64,000 bases of DNA, taken from Chloracidobacterium sp. (GTDB lineage: Bacteria; Acidobacteriota; Blastocatellia; Chloracidobacteriales; Chloracidobacteriaceae). The stretch spans positions 1-64,000 of the forward strand of contig JANWUV010000005.1 of assembly GCA_025057975.1 (NCBI GenBank), read 5' to 3'. The notes beneath the pieces were generated by a model, which saw nothing but the letters and a program-made list of their open reading frames with translations, had not been told where the DNA came from and did no database searches. The position numbers were made by a program, and so were the translations under genes. Below, piece after piece: positions 17,859 to 28,047 of this stretch (the stretch's first letter is position 1; every line of letters begins with the position of its first letter).

Positions 17859-17892
17859 CGCGGCTACTACGGGAGGCGAAAAAACCTAGGCT

Positions 17893-19080
17893 ATGTTGCG
17901 GTTTGTGACGGCCGGTGAATCCCATGGCCCAGCGCTGGTGACGATTGTGGAGGGCTTGCCCGCTGGGTTGACGATTGACTTGGACGCCGTCAACGCCCAG
18001 CTCCGCCGCCGCCAACTTGGTTACGGGCGCGGCGGCCGGATGAAGATCGAACAGGATGCGGCCGAAGTGCTTTCCGGTATCCGCCATGGACGGACGCTTG
18101 GCTCGCCCGTGGCGCTACTCATTCGCAACGCCGATTTTGAGAACTGGCGAACGGTCATGGCAAGCCAACCGACGCCTGACTGGGACGCCATCGCCGACGA
18201 TCCGAAGAAGTCCCGGCGGCTAACGCGCCCGCGTCCGGGCCATGCTGACTTAGCGGGTGGGCTGAAGTACGCCACGTATGATCTGCGAGACATTCTGGAG
18301 CGCGCTAGTGCACGGGAAACGGCGGCGCGAGTGGCGGCCGGGGCGCTTGCGCGGCAGTTGCTAGCTGTTTTCGGTGTAGAAATTGCCAGCCATGTTGTAC
18401 GGCTTGGCGGCGTCCCGGCCAATGATGCGCTACTAAATGCGCCGTGGGAACGCATTGCGGCTGTCCAGGACAGCGCTGTTCTGCGGTGCATAGACCCGGC
18501 AATTGAGGCAGAGATGGTTGCGGCTATAGACGCCGCCCGTGAGCGCGGCGATACCTTGGGCGGGACGTTTGAGGTTGTTGTGCGGGGGCTGCCGGTCGGC
18601 TTGGGGACGCATACGCAGTGGGACTTGCGGTTGGATGGGCGGCTTGCGCAGGCGATCATGTCCATTCAAGCCGTCAAGGCTGTTGAAATTGGGGACGGCG
18701 TGGCGGTGGCCTACCGCTCCGGCGCACAGTTGCACGACGAAATCCGCTATGACGGCGGAAAGTTTACCCGGCCAACAAACCACGCAGGCGGCCTTGAGGG
18801 CGGGATGACAAACGGCGAGGAGTTGCGACTGCGCGGCCATCTCAAGCCGATTTCGACGCTGCGCCGGGCGCTGCAGAGCGTGGATGTTGTGACCAAGGAA
18901 GCGCAGGCGGCGGCGTTTGAGCGGTCGGACACAACCGCTGTACCAGCGGCGGGCGTGATTGCCGAAGCGATGACGGCGTTGGTGCTGGCGCAGGCATGGT
19001 GCGAAAAATTCGGCGGCGATTCGCTGGCGGAAATGCAGCGCAACGTCGCAGGCTATCGGGCGCAGACGGCGATGTACTGA
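17893..19080 (+). CDS. aroC: Chorismate synthase
   Basis: A 395-residue enzyme that converts 5-enolpyruvylshikimate-3-phosphate to chorismate using reduced FMN, the last step of the common aromatic pathway. It starts [21 protein letters not shown] with the first signature (GESHG), has the [13 protein letters not shown] and [12 protein letters not shown] signatures, and [14 protein letters not shown] near the end. The length is near the upper end for the bacterial type. It is probably expressed with the YihY gene. Confidence 0.96.
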   Translation: MLRFVTAGESHGPALVTIVEGLPAGLTIDLDAVNAQLRRRQLGYGRGGRMKIEQDAAEVLSGIRHGRTLGSPVALLIRNADFENWRTVMASQPTPDWDAIADDPKKSRRLTRPRPGHADLAGGLKYATYDLRDILERASARETAARVAAGALARQLLAVFGVEIASHVVRLGGVPANDALLNAPWERIAAVQDSAVLRCIDPAIEAEMVAAIDAARERGDTLGGTFEVVVRGLPVGLGTHTQWDLRLDGRLAQAIMSIQAVKAVEIGDGVAVAYRSGAQLHDEIRYDGGKFTRPTNHAGGLEGGMTNGEELRLRGHLKPISTLRRALQSVDVVTKEAQAAAFERSDTTAVPAAGVIAEAMTALVLAQAWCEKFGGDSLAEMQRNVAGYRAQTAMY

Positions 19081-19343
19081 CGGGTTGGTAGGCGGCCCAC
19101 CGAGGCGGTGCGAACACAACGCGGCGGGAGCACGCCCCGCCCTGCGCGTCTGGGCGAACAAGGCTCGCCCAAACCTACGAGCAATGGGCAGGGCGGCTTA
19201 GTGTGTTTCAGCAACCTTTCCGAAAAACGGGGCCGTTGACGCGCCGTCGCATAGCGGGTAACCGACGCTCGCCGGCCGCCGCGCTGGGTTGCCAGCGCTG
19301 CATCTTCGTGAAAACTGCGCTGGACGCGCTAGGCTGGTTTCAC

Positions 19344-19371
19344 AAAAACCGCCGCTTGGTTAGGGCGGCGG
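19344..19371 (-). terminator. Rho-independent terminator of accA
   Basis: On the reverse strand CCGCCG pairs with CGGCGG around an 11-base loop and is followed by five T. It lies 55 bases beyond the accA stop. The rest of 19081-19343 shows no gene. It holds one small hairpin (GGGCGA with TCGCCC near 19155) after aroC but no U-tract. Confidence 0.55.
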
Positions 19372-19425
19372 GCGGGGTGACTGTACCGGCGCAAGGCGAA
19401 TCGCAGGAGGAATGAAGCCGCCAAA

Positions 19426-20418
19426 TCAGTTCTCAATGACGAACGCCCCCATGCGGCAATAGCGGGCGTACCGTTGCTCGATCAGCTCCTCCGGCGACAA
19501 CGTGCTTAGTTCCTTGAGGTACTTGACTAGGTAGGGACGCAGCGCCTCGGCCGCCGCCTTGTGATCAGTATGCGCGCCTTCGCCCGGTTCAGGGATGATG
19601 TCGTCAATAATGCCGGCTGCTTTGAGCGGCTCTGGCGTGATCTTCATCGCAGCGGCGGCTTTGTCCGCTTGGCTCGCATCACGCCACAGAATCGAAGCGC
19701 AACCTTCCGGCGAAATGACGGAATAAATCGTGTTTTCCAACATCAACATCCGATCACAAGCCCCGATCGCGAGCGCGCCGCCTGAGCCGCCCTCGCCGAT
19801 AATGACGCCGATTGTCGGCGAAGGCAGCCGCATCATTTCAATGATGTTGCGCGCAATGGCCTCGCCCTGTCCACGCTCTTCGGCCTCAATACCCGGATAC
19901 GCCCCCGGCGTATCAATGAACGAAATGATCGGACGCCGAAACTTTGCTGCCATCTGCATCAGCCGGATTGCTTTGCGATAGCCCTCCGGTTTTGGCATGC
20001 CGAAGTTGCGGTATTTGCGGTCCTCCATCTTGCGCTGTTTGTAGTTGGCCTTTTGCTGCCCAACGATGAAAACCGGTTCGCCCTCAAACCGCGCAAAGCC
20101 GCAAACAATCGCTGGGTCGTCGGCGAAACGTCGGTCGCCATGGAGTTCATGGAAATCCGTAAACAGTGCATAAATGAAGTCCAACGCATATGGACGGTCA
20201 GGATGCCGGGCAAGCCTGACGCGATCCATCGGCGTCATTTCCTTGGTGCCGCTTGCGTCACCAAGAATTGCCTCCTGCAACTCTCGCACCCGCGCCTGCA
20301 AACGGAGAATCTCCTCATCTTGCGCCGACGTGTGTGGGGCGGTGGCGAGTTGCGCCAGTTGGGCTTCCAAGGCTTTGACCTGTGCAGCTTTTTCCGTTGA
20401 TGACATGCCGGAACTCAT
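19426..20418 (-). CDS. accA: Acetyl-CoA carboxylase carboxyltransferase, alpha subunit
   Basis: A 330-residue subunit that, with AccD, moves CO2 from carboxybiotin to acetyl-CoA in fatty acid synthesis. An N-terminal coiled region (KAAQVKALEAQLAQL) is followed by the crotonase-like core with RPYALDFIYALFTDFHELHGDR, GMPKPEGYRKAIRLM, and FIDTPGAYPGIEAEERGQGEAIARN. IIGEGGSGGALAIG comes next. The length fits AccA (about 320). The start may be at the internal ATG at 20406. accD is not in the window. Confidence 0.96.
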   Translation of the reverse strand: MSSGMSSTEKAAQVKALEAQLAQLATAPHTSAQDEEILRLQARVRELQEAILGDASGTKEMTPMDRVRLARHPDRPYALDFIYALFTDFHELHGDRRFADDPAIVCGFARFEGEPVFIVGQQKANYKQRKMEDRKYRNFGMPKPEGYRKAIRLMQMAAKFRRPIISFIDTPGAYPGIEAEERGQGEAIARNIIEMMRLPSPTIGVIIGEGGSGGALAIGACDRMLMLENTIYSVISPEGCASILWRDASQADKAAAAMKITPEPLKAAGIIDDIIPEPGEGAHTDHKAAAEALRPYLVKYLKELSTLSPEELIEQRYARYCRMGAFVIEN

Positions 20419-20618
20419 CAGAACGCGAAAAGTTGATGGGACGGGCCAAGATAGTTGACTCTAATCAGCCGCTTGTACCACGACAAGTTTTACGCGACGG
20501 TTTTATCGGCGATGGCCGTCTGATGTGGTGCGCCCTTGCAGCGCCGCGCCGACTCGTTTACGTTCGTGGCTGTTTTATGCGCCCTTTTACTGGCAACTTT
20601 CAAAAGGAGACGAATTGT

Positions 20619-20840
20619 ATGCCCCAGGGAACCTGTCCTGAGTGCCAGGCGACCGTCCACGTAGATGAAGATGCTGACAAGGGCGAGCTCATCGAGTGTG
20701 ACGAGTGCGGCGCGGTGCTGCGGTTGGTCGGTCTTGATCCGATTGAACTCGATCTTGAGTCCGACTATGACGACGAAGATGACTATGACGACGAGGATTA
20801 CGACGATTATGATGATGACGACCAGGACCGGTACTACTAA
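20619..20840 (+). CDS. LysW-like zinc-ribbon protein with Asp/Tyr-rich tail
   Basis: A 73-residue protein. Residues 5-45 follow the amino-group carrier protein LysW: CPEC (6-9), GELIECDECGA with CxxC at 27-30, then LVGLDPIELD. LysW carries lysine or arginine intermediates on its C-terminal Glu, in the ending EDWGE. Here that ending is missing, and the protein continues in a strongly acidic Asp/Tyr stretch ending DRYY. Carrier chemistry on a terminal Glu is therefore not possible in the known way. A good ribosome-binding site (AAAAGGAGA) precedes the ATG. No lysine or arginine biosynthetic gene is nearby. The fold call is firm; the function is unknown. Confidence 0.75.
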   Translation: MPQGTCPECQATVHVDEDADKGELIECDECGAVLRLVGLDPIELDLESDYDDEDDYDDEDYDDYDDDDQDRYY

Positions 20841-20882
20841 GTCGCCGTTTGACCGACCACTTTGATTTCAACTGTGAGGCCC

Positions 20883-21725
20883 ATGGGAAGTTTCGCCGTG
20901 ATCGGCGCTGGAACAATGGGCAGCGGCATTGCCCAAGTTGCTGCTCGCGCCGGTTTTGACGTTGTTCTACGCGATGTCGCGCTCGAATATCTTGAACGCG
21001 GCCTGGCCGCCATCAGCGCAGGCCTTGATCGCGACGTGAAGAAAGACCGCCTAACGCCTGCTGAAAAAGAAGCGGTTCTGGCGCGCATTCGCCTAACGAC
21101 TGATTTGACCGACGTGAAGGACGCCGAAGTTGTCGTCGAAGCCATTACTGAAAACTTCGACGCCAAAGCCGCGTTGTTCCGCGAACTCGATGCGCTGACG
21201 CCGCCTGAAACCATCTTGGCGACCAATACGTCCTCCCTCTCCATCACAAAAATCGCCGCCGTTACCAAGCGTCCGGCTCAGGTCATCGGCATGCATTTTA
21301 TGAATCCCGTGCCGGTAATGCCGCTGGTGGAGGTCATCCGGGGCTGCGCAACAAGCGACGCGACAACAAACTACATTTTGGAGCTGGGCGCAAAACTTGG
21401 GAAAACCTGCCTGACGGTCAATGATTTTCCGGGCTTTGTGTCCAATCGCGTCCTCATGCCGATGATTAATGAGGCTATTTTTGCGCTCTACGAAGGCGTG
21501 GCGCCGCGTGAGACCATTGACGGCATCATGAAGCTCGGCATGAACCATCCGATGGGGCCGCTCGCGCTAGCTGACTTCATCGGTCTGGATGTCTGTCTGG
21601 CGATTCTGGATGTGCTGTATGAAGGGTTCGGCGATCCGAAGTATCGGGCCTGTCCGCTGCTGCGGCAGTACGTCGCCGCCGGATGGCTGGGGCGTAAGAC
21701 CGGACGCGGGTTTTATGAGTACTAA
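20883..21725 (+). CDS. 3-hydroxyacyl-CoA (3-hydroxybutyryl-CoA) dehydrogenase
   Basis: A 280-residue NAD(P)-dependent enzyme that reduces acetoacetyl-CoA or oxidises 3-hydroxyacyl-CoA. It begins [21 protein letters not shown] with the Rossmann GxGxxG. It has the catalytic-His segment [38 protein letters not shown], and the C-terminal [20 protein letters not shown]. The length is typical of Hbd/PaaH. The start at 20883 is the conserved one, and GTG at 20874 is also in frame. Its end overlaps the next gene by 11 bases. Confidence 0.95.
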   Translation: MGSFAVIGAGTMGSGIAQVAARAGFDVVLRDVALEYLERGLAAISAGLDRDVKKDRLTPAEKEAVLARIRLTTDLTDVKDAEVVVEAITENFDAKAALFRELDALTPPETILATNTSSLSITKIAAVTKRPAQVIGMHFMNPVPVMPLVEVIRGCATSDATTNYILELGAKLGKTCLTVNDFPGFVSNRVLMPMINEAIFALYEGVAPRETIDGIMKLGMNHPMGPLALADFIGLDVCLAILDVLYEGFGDPKYRACPLLRQYVAAGWLGRKTGRGFYEY

Positions 21726-22809
21726 GCCAGCTCGACTCGGCAATGTCGGCGTACGGCGGCCATCCGTCTGGTTAGCCGTTTTGGTTATCCTGCTCATTCG
21801 CCTTGGGAGCGTTGTCGGCGCGCAGCCGGCGGATGAACTGTCGTTGGAAGCCTACCGCGCCCGGCTGAAGGAGGCGCGGGAGTTGGTTCATCAGGCCGAT
21901 GAGGCGCTCAGGACTGACGACACCGAGGAGAAGCCATGGCGGATGGACGCCGTGCTGTCGCCCGCCGCGCGCGAGACATTGCGCCGCCTGTTACCGGAGC
22001 GGTGTACGGTGACGACGCCGACCAGCATCGTCACCGTCAACAACCAGTCCATCCGAAGCGCGCTTGACGAACTGTTCGCCTCCGAAACCCCTTGGGAGAT
22101 GAGTCGGCGACTTCAGGCGCTGGAAGCGCAGCTCGACATTGTTCAACGGCATGTGTCCGCAACGCCGGAAGGTGAGGCGGCGGACATCCGGGCAATTCTG
22201 GCGCGCGAGGCGTTTCAACCGATCAAAAAGACCAAAACCCCGCTGGAGTACCTTCAGGCGTGGCTCGTCGAGCTGATTGACAAAATCTTTGGGAAACTCC
22301 CCAAGGACGCGCCGAGCCTAGACGACGCCGCGAAGGACCTCTGGTCGAACCAGTGGGTGCAACTTGGGTTGTGGGTTTTCTTGACCCTGCTGCTTTGCAG
22401 AGCCGGCCTGCGGTTTGTGCGCCGATGGCGACAACAGCAGGCTATGGCGGAAGACGGTGCACGCCTCATTCTAGGCGAACCGGTGGCGTTGGAGACAAGC
22501 GCCGATGAGTTACTGGCGCAGGCGCGCGCAGCGGCGGAAGCTGGCGACTGGCGGCAAGCCGTCCGCAAGGTGTACATCGCCCTTCTGCACGACCTCGACA
22601 AACGCGAGATTGTGCCGCTCAATCGGGCTTGGACAAACCGCGAGTACCTCAACGCCGTTCGCGCTCAAGCTCTTCTCTATCCGGCCATGCGTGAACTGAC
22701 CGACCGCTTCGATGTCCTGTGGTACGGGCAGCGCCACGGCGACCGGGAGGACTACGAGCAAGCGTTGCTTCGTTACCGTGAAGCGCAGGCCGCGCTGTCC
22801 GCCGCCTAG
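21715..22809 (+). CDS. DUF4129 domain membrane protein
   Basis: A 364-residue protein with an N-terminal hydrophobic segment (about 17-38, signal or anchor). A periplasmic helical region of about 200 residues follows, then a central transmembrane helix ([18 protein letters not shown], about 230-247). The cytoplasmic C-terminal DUF4129 domain has [22 protein letters not shown] and [10 protein letters not shown]-type sequence (here [10 protein letters not shown]), ending in a DVLWYGQR segment. DUF4129 genes commonly sit with DUF4350 and MoxR genes. DUF4350 follows nine bases downstream. It overlaps the dehydrogenase gene end, so it is coupled to it. Confidence 0.8.
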   Translation: MSTKPARLGNVGVRRPSVWLAVLVILLIRLGSVVGAQPADELSLEAYRARLKEARELVHQADEALRTDDTEEKPWRMDAVLSPAARETLRRLLPERCTVTTPTSIVTVNNQSIRSALDELFASETPWEMSRRLQALEAQLDIVQRHVSATPEGEAADIRAILAREAFQPIKKTKTPLEYLQAWLVELIDKIFGKLPKDAPSLDDAAKDLWSNQWVQLGLWVFLTLLLCRAGLRFVRRWRQQQAMAEDGARLILGEPVALETSADELLAQARAAAEAGDWRQAVRKVYIALLHDLDKREIVPLNRAWTNREYLNAVRAQALLYPAMRELTDRFDVLWYGQRHGDREDYEQALLRYREAQAALSAA

Positions 22810-22818
22810 CCGTCGGCT

Positions 22819-24090
22819 ATGAGTCGCCAGACCTTCAAAAACGGCCTCGTCGTCGCCTTGGTCGTGGCGTTGTTGTTGGGCCTCAACCTGCTGTTTTACG
22901 TCAAACCGGAACCTGCAGAAGAATCCGATGTATTCGCTGACCGCTCGACGCACTCCGGCCGCGCGTATGGAACACTAGCGGCGTATCTGTTGTTGCAAGA
23001 ATCAGGCCTGCGAGTCAGTCGGTGGGAGCAGGATTACCGCGCCTTGGCCGACAACCGCGACGTACGCGCGGTCATCTTTGTCGAACCGCGTGAAAAGCCG
23101 GGACCGCGCCAACTGCGCGCCCTGCGGCGGTGGATCGTGAACGGCGGCACATTCATTGTGTTCGAGCGAGCTTGGCCGCTGGCGCTGGGCGGCCAAGAAC
23201 TGTCGCCGAGCGACCGGTTGCCGCTTGAGGCGACAGGTTCGGCCTTCGGCAAAGCGCCATTGCAAAGCGTCGCGCCGTGGCAACCGGGCGGCGTCTTTCA
23301 TGGCGTTAGCCGACTAGCCTGTTCGGAGACGGCCGTGACAGTCAAGCTCCATCCGCTGTCGAAACCCCATTCGTTTGAGTTGGGGAATTTCGATGAACCC
23401 CACCGGCTCAAAGGCGCCGTCCCACTGGCTGGCGTCAAGGATGCGCCCGCTGTTCTGGAAGTCGGCTACGGAGACGGGCGCATCATCTTCGTTGGCGATC
23501 CGTTTGTCATCGCCAACAACGGCATCGGCGAAGGCGACAATGCGCGCTTCGTGCTCAACTTGGCGCGCATGGCCGTTGGCGAGGGCGACGGTCGCATCGT
23601 TTTTGACGATTACCATCACGGCTATCGGATGACCAACGGCGGGCTGCTCGGCTTTCTGGGCTACTTCCGGGGGACGCCGATTCCATGGCTGGTGTGGCAT
23701 ACGGTCGCGTTCGGTCTACTGGTCGCTTATACGCTGGGGCGCCGCTTTGGGCGACCGTTACGATTGCCCGTCAAACCACGGACGAATGCGCTAGAGTTCG
23801 TCACCGCGATGGCCCAGATCCAGAAAGCGGCGGCGAGCCGCGACTTGGCGCTGGAGAATCTTTACCGGCGGTTTCATCGGCGGTTGTGCCGTTATACGGG
23901 GTTGCCGACCACGACGCCGCTTCGGGATTTGTGTGTGGCGGCGGGGGAGCGTTCGGGGCGACCAGGAAGCGAATGGCGGTCAGTGACGGAGCGTTGCCAA
24001 GCGATTATTGACGGCGCGCCGACGACGGACGCCGAGTTGCTCCGGCTTGCCCGGCGTTTACGCGAGTTAGAAAGCCTGCTCCCAGCGTAG
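22819..24090 (+). CDS. DUF4350 domain membrane protein
   Basis: A 423-residue protein. The N-terminal helix (GLVVALVVALLLGLNLLFYV) is followed by a periplasmic DUF4350 domain: DRSTHSGRAYGTLAAYLLLQ, then LRRWIVNGGTFIVFE. A GRIIFVGDPFVIANNGIGEGDNA segment and FDDYHHGY follow. A second helix lies near WLVWHTVAFGLLVAYTLGRRFG, with a cytoplasmic tail. This is the usual partner of DUF4129 proteins. The MoxR-type ATPase normally found beside them is 37 kb away at 61306 in this window. A role in cell-envelope complex assembly has been suggested for such sets but is not established. Confidence 0.8.
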   Translation: MSRQTFKNGLVVALVVALLLGLNLLFYVKPEPAEESDVFADRSTHSGRAYGTLAAYLLLQESGLRVSRWEQDYRALADNRDVRAVIFVEPREKPGPRQLRALRRWIVNGGTFIVFERAWPLALGGQELSPSDRLPLEATGSAFGKAPLQSVAPWQPGGVFHGVSRLACSETAVTVKLHPLSKPHSFELGNFDEPHRLKGAVPLAGVKDAPAVLEVGYGDGRIIFVGDPFVIANNGIGEGDNARFVLNLARMAVGEGDGRIVFDDYHHGYRMTNGGLLGFLGYFRGTPIPWLVWHTVAFGLLVAYTLGRRFGRPLRLPVKPRTNALEFVTAMAQIQKAAASRDLALENLYRRFHRRLCRYTGLPTTTPLRDLCVAAGERSGRPGSEWRSVTERCQAIIDGAPTTDAELLRLARRLRELESLLPA

Positions 24091-24715
24091 TCTTGTTACC
24101 TGCATAAAATCCGCCGCGTCCCGCTTATTAGGGAAGGACATTTTCGTCCGACAGCATTGCCGGTATGTCTAGGTTGGTGGCGTGACCTAGTAGCTGATTT
24201 ACGTTTCCAGACAAACCCCTGAATTGGTCATCTGTGATCAGACCTCTTCAGTTGCTAAGTAACTCTCCGAGGAAGTTATAGCGCCACACACCGCTTGGCG
24301 AGCGGGTCAAGCCCACACTGGCAGAAGCCCACACTGGCAGGCGACAGCCGACCGCTAGTGGCAGCCCTGTGAGCGAGCAACGCTGGCTTAGCGCCTTATC
24401 CACTTTGAAGCCTGCAACGTGGACGACACACCAGCCTGCCTAACGAACAGGTGGAGATCAAAACAACTCCAGCTTTTGTCTCCGTTCCCGCCGCTAGGAA
24501 GCGTGCTAGCCCGCTTTAGTGGGCTGTCTCGTCGCCGCCATTGGGTGGGGAGGAACTTATGTCGCCCGTTTGCAGAGCTGTCTTGCCCGGTGTCCATGAG
24601 CACTCCCACCACCACTGATTGGTGGATGATCACTACATTTTCTCGAAAACCGCTTCTAGTAAAACCTTTATCCAGCGTTTGGGGCATAGGCGTAGGTGGT
24701 TATGGGCACATCCGC
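24091..24715. other. Gene-poor stretch with a short direct repeat
   Basis: No supported gene is seen between the DUF4350 stop and the terminator at 24716. A 15-base unit AGCCCACACTGGCAG occurs twice in a row near 24309-24340. A 99-codon open frame on the reverse strand (24388-24687) has no ribosome-binding site and no recognisable similarity, so it is left uncalled. Confidence 0.4.
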
Positions 24716-24752
24716 AAAAAAAGCCCATCGGCTTTACTAAAGCCGATGGGCT
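24716..24752 (-). terminator. Strong Rho-independent terminator of the Oar-like receptor gene
   Basis: AGCCCATCGGCTTT (24722-24735) and AAAGCCGATGGGCT (24739-24752) form a perfect 14-bp stem with a three-base loop. On the reverse strand this is followed by seven T. It lies 55 bases past the receptor stop codon. The DUF4350 gene converges on it from the other side, but no T run follows on the plus strand. Confidence 0.9.
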
Positions 24753-24807
24753 AAGCTGTTGCGTGTTTCACTGGCGACGAAACATCGCGCCGCAACTAGA
24801 ACCGCAA

Positions 24808-27800
24808 CTAGAAAATGTAACGGGCAGTGAAGATCATTGACCGTCCGCCGACGTTGGTCTGACCAAGGTTGAGGAACAGCGCCGGGTTCGTGTTGGCGCT
24901 AACCGTATTAGCCGGAATCACAGTAAAGTTGCGCCGGTTGAAGACATTAAAGACTTCCCAGCGGATTTGGAGCGTCTGCTGCCGGTCGCCGCTGCCGAAT
25001 GTCCGAATGTTCTTCACAAACGCAAGGTCGGTTGAAGCGATCCCACCCGTCCGCAGGATGTTCCGGCCGGCGTTCCCATTGATGCCGGAGTTCGCCGGAT
25101 TGAGGACATAGAACGGGTTGGTCACGCCAGGGAAGCCGGTCGCTGTTCCGGGAACGCCGTTTGGATTGATACTGACACGCTGCGAGAGTTCAACCGTCGA
25201 GATCTGGCCAGGAAGGATGCCCAGCGCGTTGACGGCGCTGAGTACGCTGAAAGGCGTCCCTGAAGCAAACGTCGAAATGCCGCTCATAGACCAACCATTG
25301 AGTAGGCGGTCAAAAAACCAGTTGTTGATCGTGATGCGCGGCATCTCAAAGGTATAGTTCGCTACGAGGCGATGCGGTTGGTCCAGCCCCGACCGCGCTC
25401 GATCCTGCCTGAAGTTGAGAGGGTTAGCTGGCAAGGTTGCATTGACCTGACCACCCAGAATGTCGTCGCTGTCATTGATAAAGGCGCTCCACGTATAGTT
25501 CAGTTCATACTGAATGCCGTGCCGGAAGCGCTTGGCATGCGTAATCTGGAGCGAGTGATACCACGAGCTGGCCAGACCATCGCCCACCAGAATCGAGCCG
25601 CGCGATGGGTCGCGGCGGAACGCCGGTTGGCCGCCAATGGTCACCGGACGCAAGGTTGGGAGAATATTGGCGTAAAACGCCGGGTTGTTGTTGATGGCCG
25701 CTTGGAAGAAACCGATGTTTGATTCAACTTCACGCACGAGTTTCAGCCCGCGCGACCCGATGTAAAACACCTTAAGCACGTAGTCACTAAACAACTGCCG
25801 CTCAAAGCCAAGGTTGAACGACTGTTGGTAGGGCAGCGCTACGCGCTTGTTGGGGGAATAGAGTCGCACCGGCAGCAAGTTAGGATCGCCGGTGAACTGC
25901 TGGGGCGTCGGCGGTGCCGGACGGTTGGCCGGAATATAGAGCCGCTGCCCAGTGATGTTGCCCAAGGCAATGTTGACGCCGCGCGGGAAGTTGCGCGAGG
26001 TGTTGAGCAGAATGTTGAGGAAAATTTGGTCGTACGAGATGCCGTAGCCCCCGCGGATAACCGTCTTATCCCCGCCCAACATCGTCGCGATGAAGCCGTC
26101 GCCGCTTACGCGCGGATTCCACGCGAAACCAACGCGCGGCGCAAAGTTGTTGATGTCCGCCTCAGCGTTGGAGAAATAGCCAAACGGCGCCGATACATAC
26201 TCATAGCGTAGCCCAAGATTGAGCGTGAGTTCTGGTGTGATGCGGAAGTCGTCCTGCACGAAGACGCCGAGTTCATTGACGCGCGCCGGAACGAGACCCG
26301 TTCCTGCATACTGCGAAAACAGCGCGTTCCGGTCGAAGAGAAACTCTTGCATTGAAGGATACTGCACCGTACCACGGAAGTTCGGTGCAAAGAATGAATC
26401 AAGATGGACTCGGTTGTACGAACCGCCAAACTTCAACGTGTGCCGCCCCACCGTAAAGGTGAAGTTGTCAGTAAATTCAATGACCTTACTGTTGCGGAAC
26501 TGTGGGAAGTTAGCGTTACCCACACTGTTGAAGCCACTGATGACAAAAGCCGGCGGCAGATTCTCAGGGAAGTTGAGCGCCCGGTCCACATAGCTGAACC
26601 GGAACTCATTAACAGCGCGGGGGCTAAAGGTACGGATGTAGTTCACCGCGCCGTTGTAGTTATCTATATTTGTGCCAATTTCGTTGCCCGGAATAGCCGC
26701 CGGAGCGCCCGGATCACGCGACCGGTCCTGCAAGTAGCGGAGCGTAAAACGGTCGTTGTTGGTCAACTGAATGTCGCCACGGGCGAGAATGCGCCAGAAG
26801 GTTGTGCCGAAAGGCAACGGCGCGCCTTGCAGCGCCCGGTTGAACTGTTGCACCGGCAACGTGAGGATGATCGCGTTGTCGGATGGACGCCGAATCGTCA
26901 GCGTCCCACGTGGCGTTGGATCGTTCGCCACTGGGAAGGTGTTGAGCAAGAATTGCAGCGCGCCCGGTGCAAAGGCATCCGGCCCGGACGTGACGGTATT
27001 GGCGTAGTTTTGCAACGCCGTCACCGCCGCTGGCGCTAGCGCCAGCGTATTCGTCCCCGAGACGGTTGTGCGTTCGGTCGTGCGATCAAAACTGGTAAAG
27101 AAAAAGATTTTGTCTTTCTTGATAGGGCCGCCGAAAGTGCCGCCCCAAGTGTTGTTGACTGTTACGCTCCGCGCCCGGCGTAGGGATTCACGCTCGCTGA
27201 AGCCGGCGGCGCGGGCGGCGGCGAACGTCCGTTGCTGGGCGGTTGTCAATGCATTTAGCCCATTGCCGAACCAAGTGTAGTGGGCAATGCCACTAAACTC
27301 GTTTGTTCCCGACCGAGTGATCTGCTGCACAATCGCGCCGCCGTTGCGGCCGTATTCCGCCGAGAAGTTGTTGGTGATGATTTGGAATTCGGCCAGCGCC
27401 TCTGGCGGCAGGTTCTGCGTCGGGATGGACAGGGAGGGGTCGTTGTTCTGGGTGCCGTCAATCAGGAAGTTGTTGGAACGGGTACGTGCGCCGTTGACAG
27501 CAAAGCCCGAACCAGGACGACCGTTCTGGTTGTTGACAACGCCCGCCTGGAGCAGCGCCAAACCGTTGAGTGAGTTACGTCCCGGCAGTTCTAGAATGCG
27601 TCGGGCATCAACTTGTTTGCTAATTTGGCTGCGGGTGGTTTCGATGAGCGCTGCGTCGCCTTCAATCGTCACAACCTCTTGGGTGCTGCCCGGCTTGAGT
27701 TCAACGTCCACTGTGGCGTCGCGGGCGACTGTAACGGCGATTGGCTCACGGACAAGCGTTTCAAACGTGTCGGCTGAGATTTTGACCGAGTACCGGCCGC

Positions 27801-28047
27801 CGGGAAGCGCACGGAAGAGGTAAACGCCGTCGCTGCCAGTGGTTGTTTCACGGGTTTCCCCGGTGTCCATGTTACGAGCTTCAACGCGCGCGCCAGCAAT
27901 GGCCGCGCCTGTCTGATCGGTGACTCGCCCGGAGAGGTTGCCGTAAATGGTCTGGGCAGCGATTGACCAGCTCAGCAGTCCCAGCGCCCCAAACAGCGTT
28001 ACCATACGGACAAGCCAAGGCGTCAACTGCCTGTTGTGTGGATTCAT
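24808..28047 (-). CDS. Oar-like TonB-dependent outer-membrane receptor
   Basis: A 1079-residue receptor. The signal peptide (about 1-32) ends SWSIAAQ. A carboxypeptidase-regulatory/CnaB-like beta-sandwich (GRVTDQTGAAIAGARVEARN, about 38-115) follows. The plug contains LPGRNSLNGLALLQAGVV and FAVNGARTRSNNFLIDGT, and the large beta-barrel ends in FTARYIF, with the usual terminal Phe. This architecture is common in Acidobacteriota and Myxococcota. The substrate is unknown, though large polymers are proposed for relatives. The ATG at 28047 is chosen for its AGGAGG site and the signal peptide. The frame stays open up to 28251. Confidence 0.93.
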   Translation of the reverse strand: MNPHNRQLTPWLVRMVTLFGALGLLSWSIAAQTIYGNLSGRVTDQTGAAIAGARVEARNMDTGETRETTTGSDGVYLFRALPGGRYSVKISADTFETLVREPIAVTVARDATVDVELKPGSTQEVVTIEGDAALIETTRSQISKQVDARRILELPGRNSLNGLALLQAGVVNNQNGRPGSGFAVNGARTRSNNFLIDGTQNNDPSLSIPTQNLPPEALAEFQIITNNFSAEYGRNGGAIVQQITRSGTNEFSGIAHYTWFGNGLNALTTAQQRTFAAARAAGFSERESLRRARSVTVNNTWGGTFGGPIKKDKIFFFTSFDRTTERTTVSGTNTLALAPAAVTALQNYANTVTSGPDAFAPGALQFLLNTFPVANDPTPRGTLTIRRPSDNAIILTLPVQQFNRALQGAPLPFGTTFWRILARGDIQLTNNDRFTLRYLQDRSRDPGAPAAIPGNEIGTNIDNYNGAVNYIRTFSPRAVNEFRFSYVDRALNFPENLPPAFVISGFNSVGNANFPQFRNSKVIEFTDNFTFTVGRHTLKFGGSYNRVHLDSFFAPNFRGTVQYPSMQEFLFDRNALFSQYAGTGLVPARVNELGVFVQDDFRITPELTLNLGLRYEYVSAPFGYFSNAEADINNFAPRVGFAWNPRVSGDGFIATMLGGDKTVIRGGYGISYDQIFLNILLNTSRNFPRGVNIALGNITGQRLYIPANRPAPPTPQQFTGDPNLLPVRLYSPNKRVALPYQQSFNLGFERQLFSDYVLKVFYIGSRGLKLVREVESNIGFFQAAINNNPAFYANILPTLRPVTIGGQPAFRRDPSRGSILVGDGLASSWYHSLQITHAKRFRHGIQYELNYTWSAFINDSDDILGGQVNATLPANPLNFRQDRARSGLDQPHRLVANYTFEMPRITINNWFFDRLLNGWSMSGISTFASGTPFSVLSAVNALGILPGQISTVELSQRVSINPNGVPGTATGFPGVTNPFYVLNPANSGINGNAGRNILRTGGIASTDLAFVKNIRTFGSGDRQQTLQIRWEVFNVFNRRNFTVIPANTVSANTNPALFLNLGQTNVGGRSMIFTARYIF

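Noticed and set aside
20619-20840. Zinc-ribbon gene as true lysW
   Set aside because: The required C-terminal Glu ending is absent and no lysine/arginine genes are adjacent.
24388-24687. 99-codon reverse-strand ORF as a gene
   Set aside because: No ribosome-binding site, no recognisable domain, and unlike neighbouring coding sequence.
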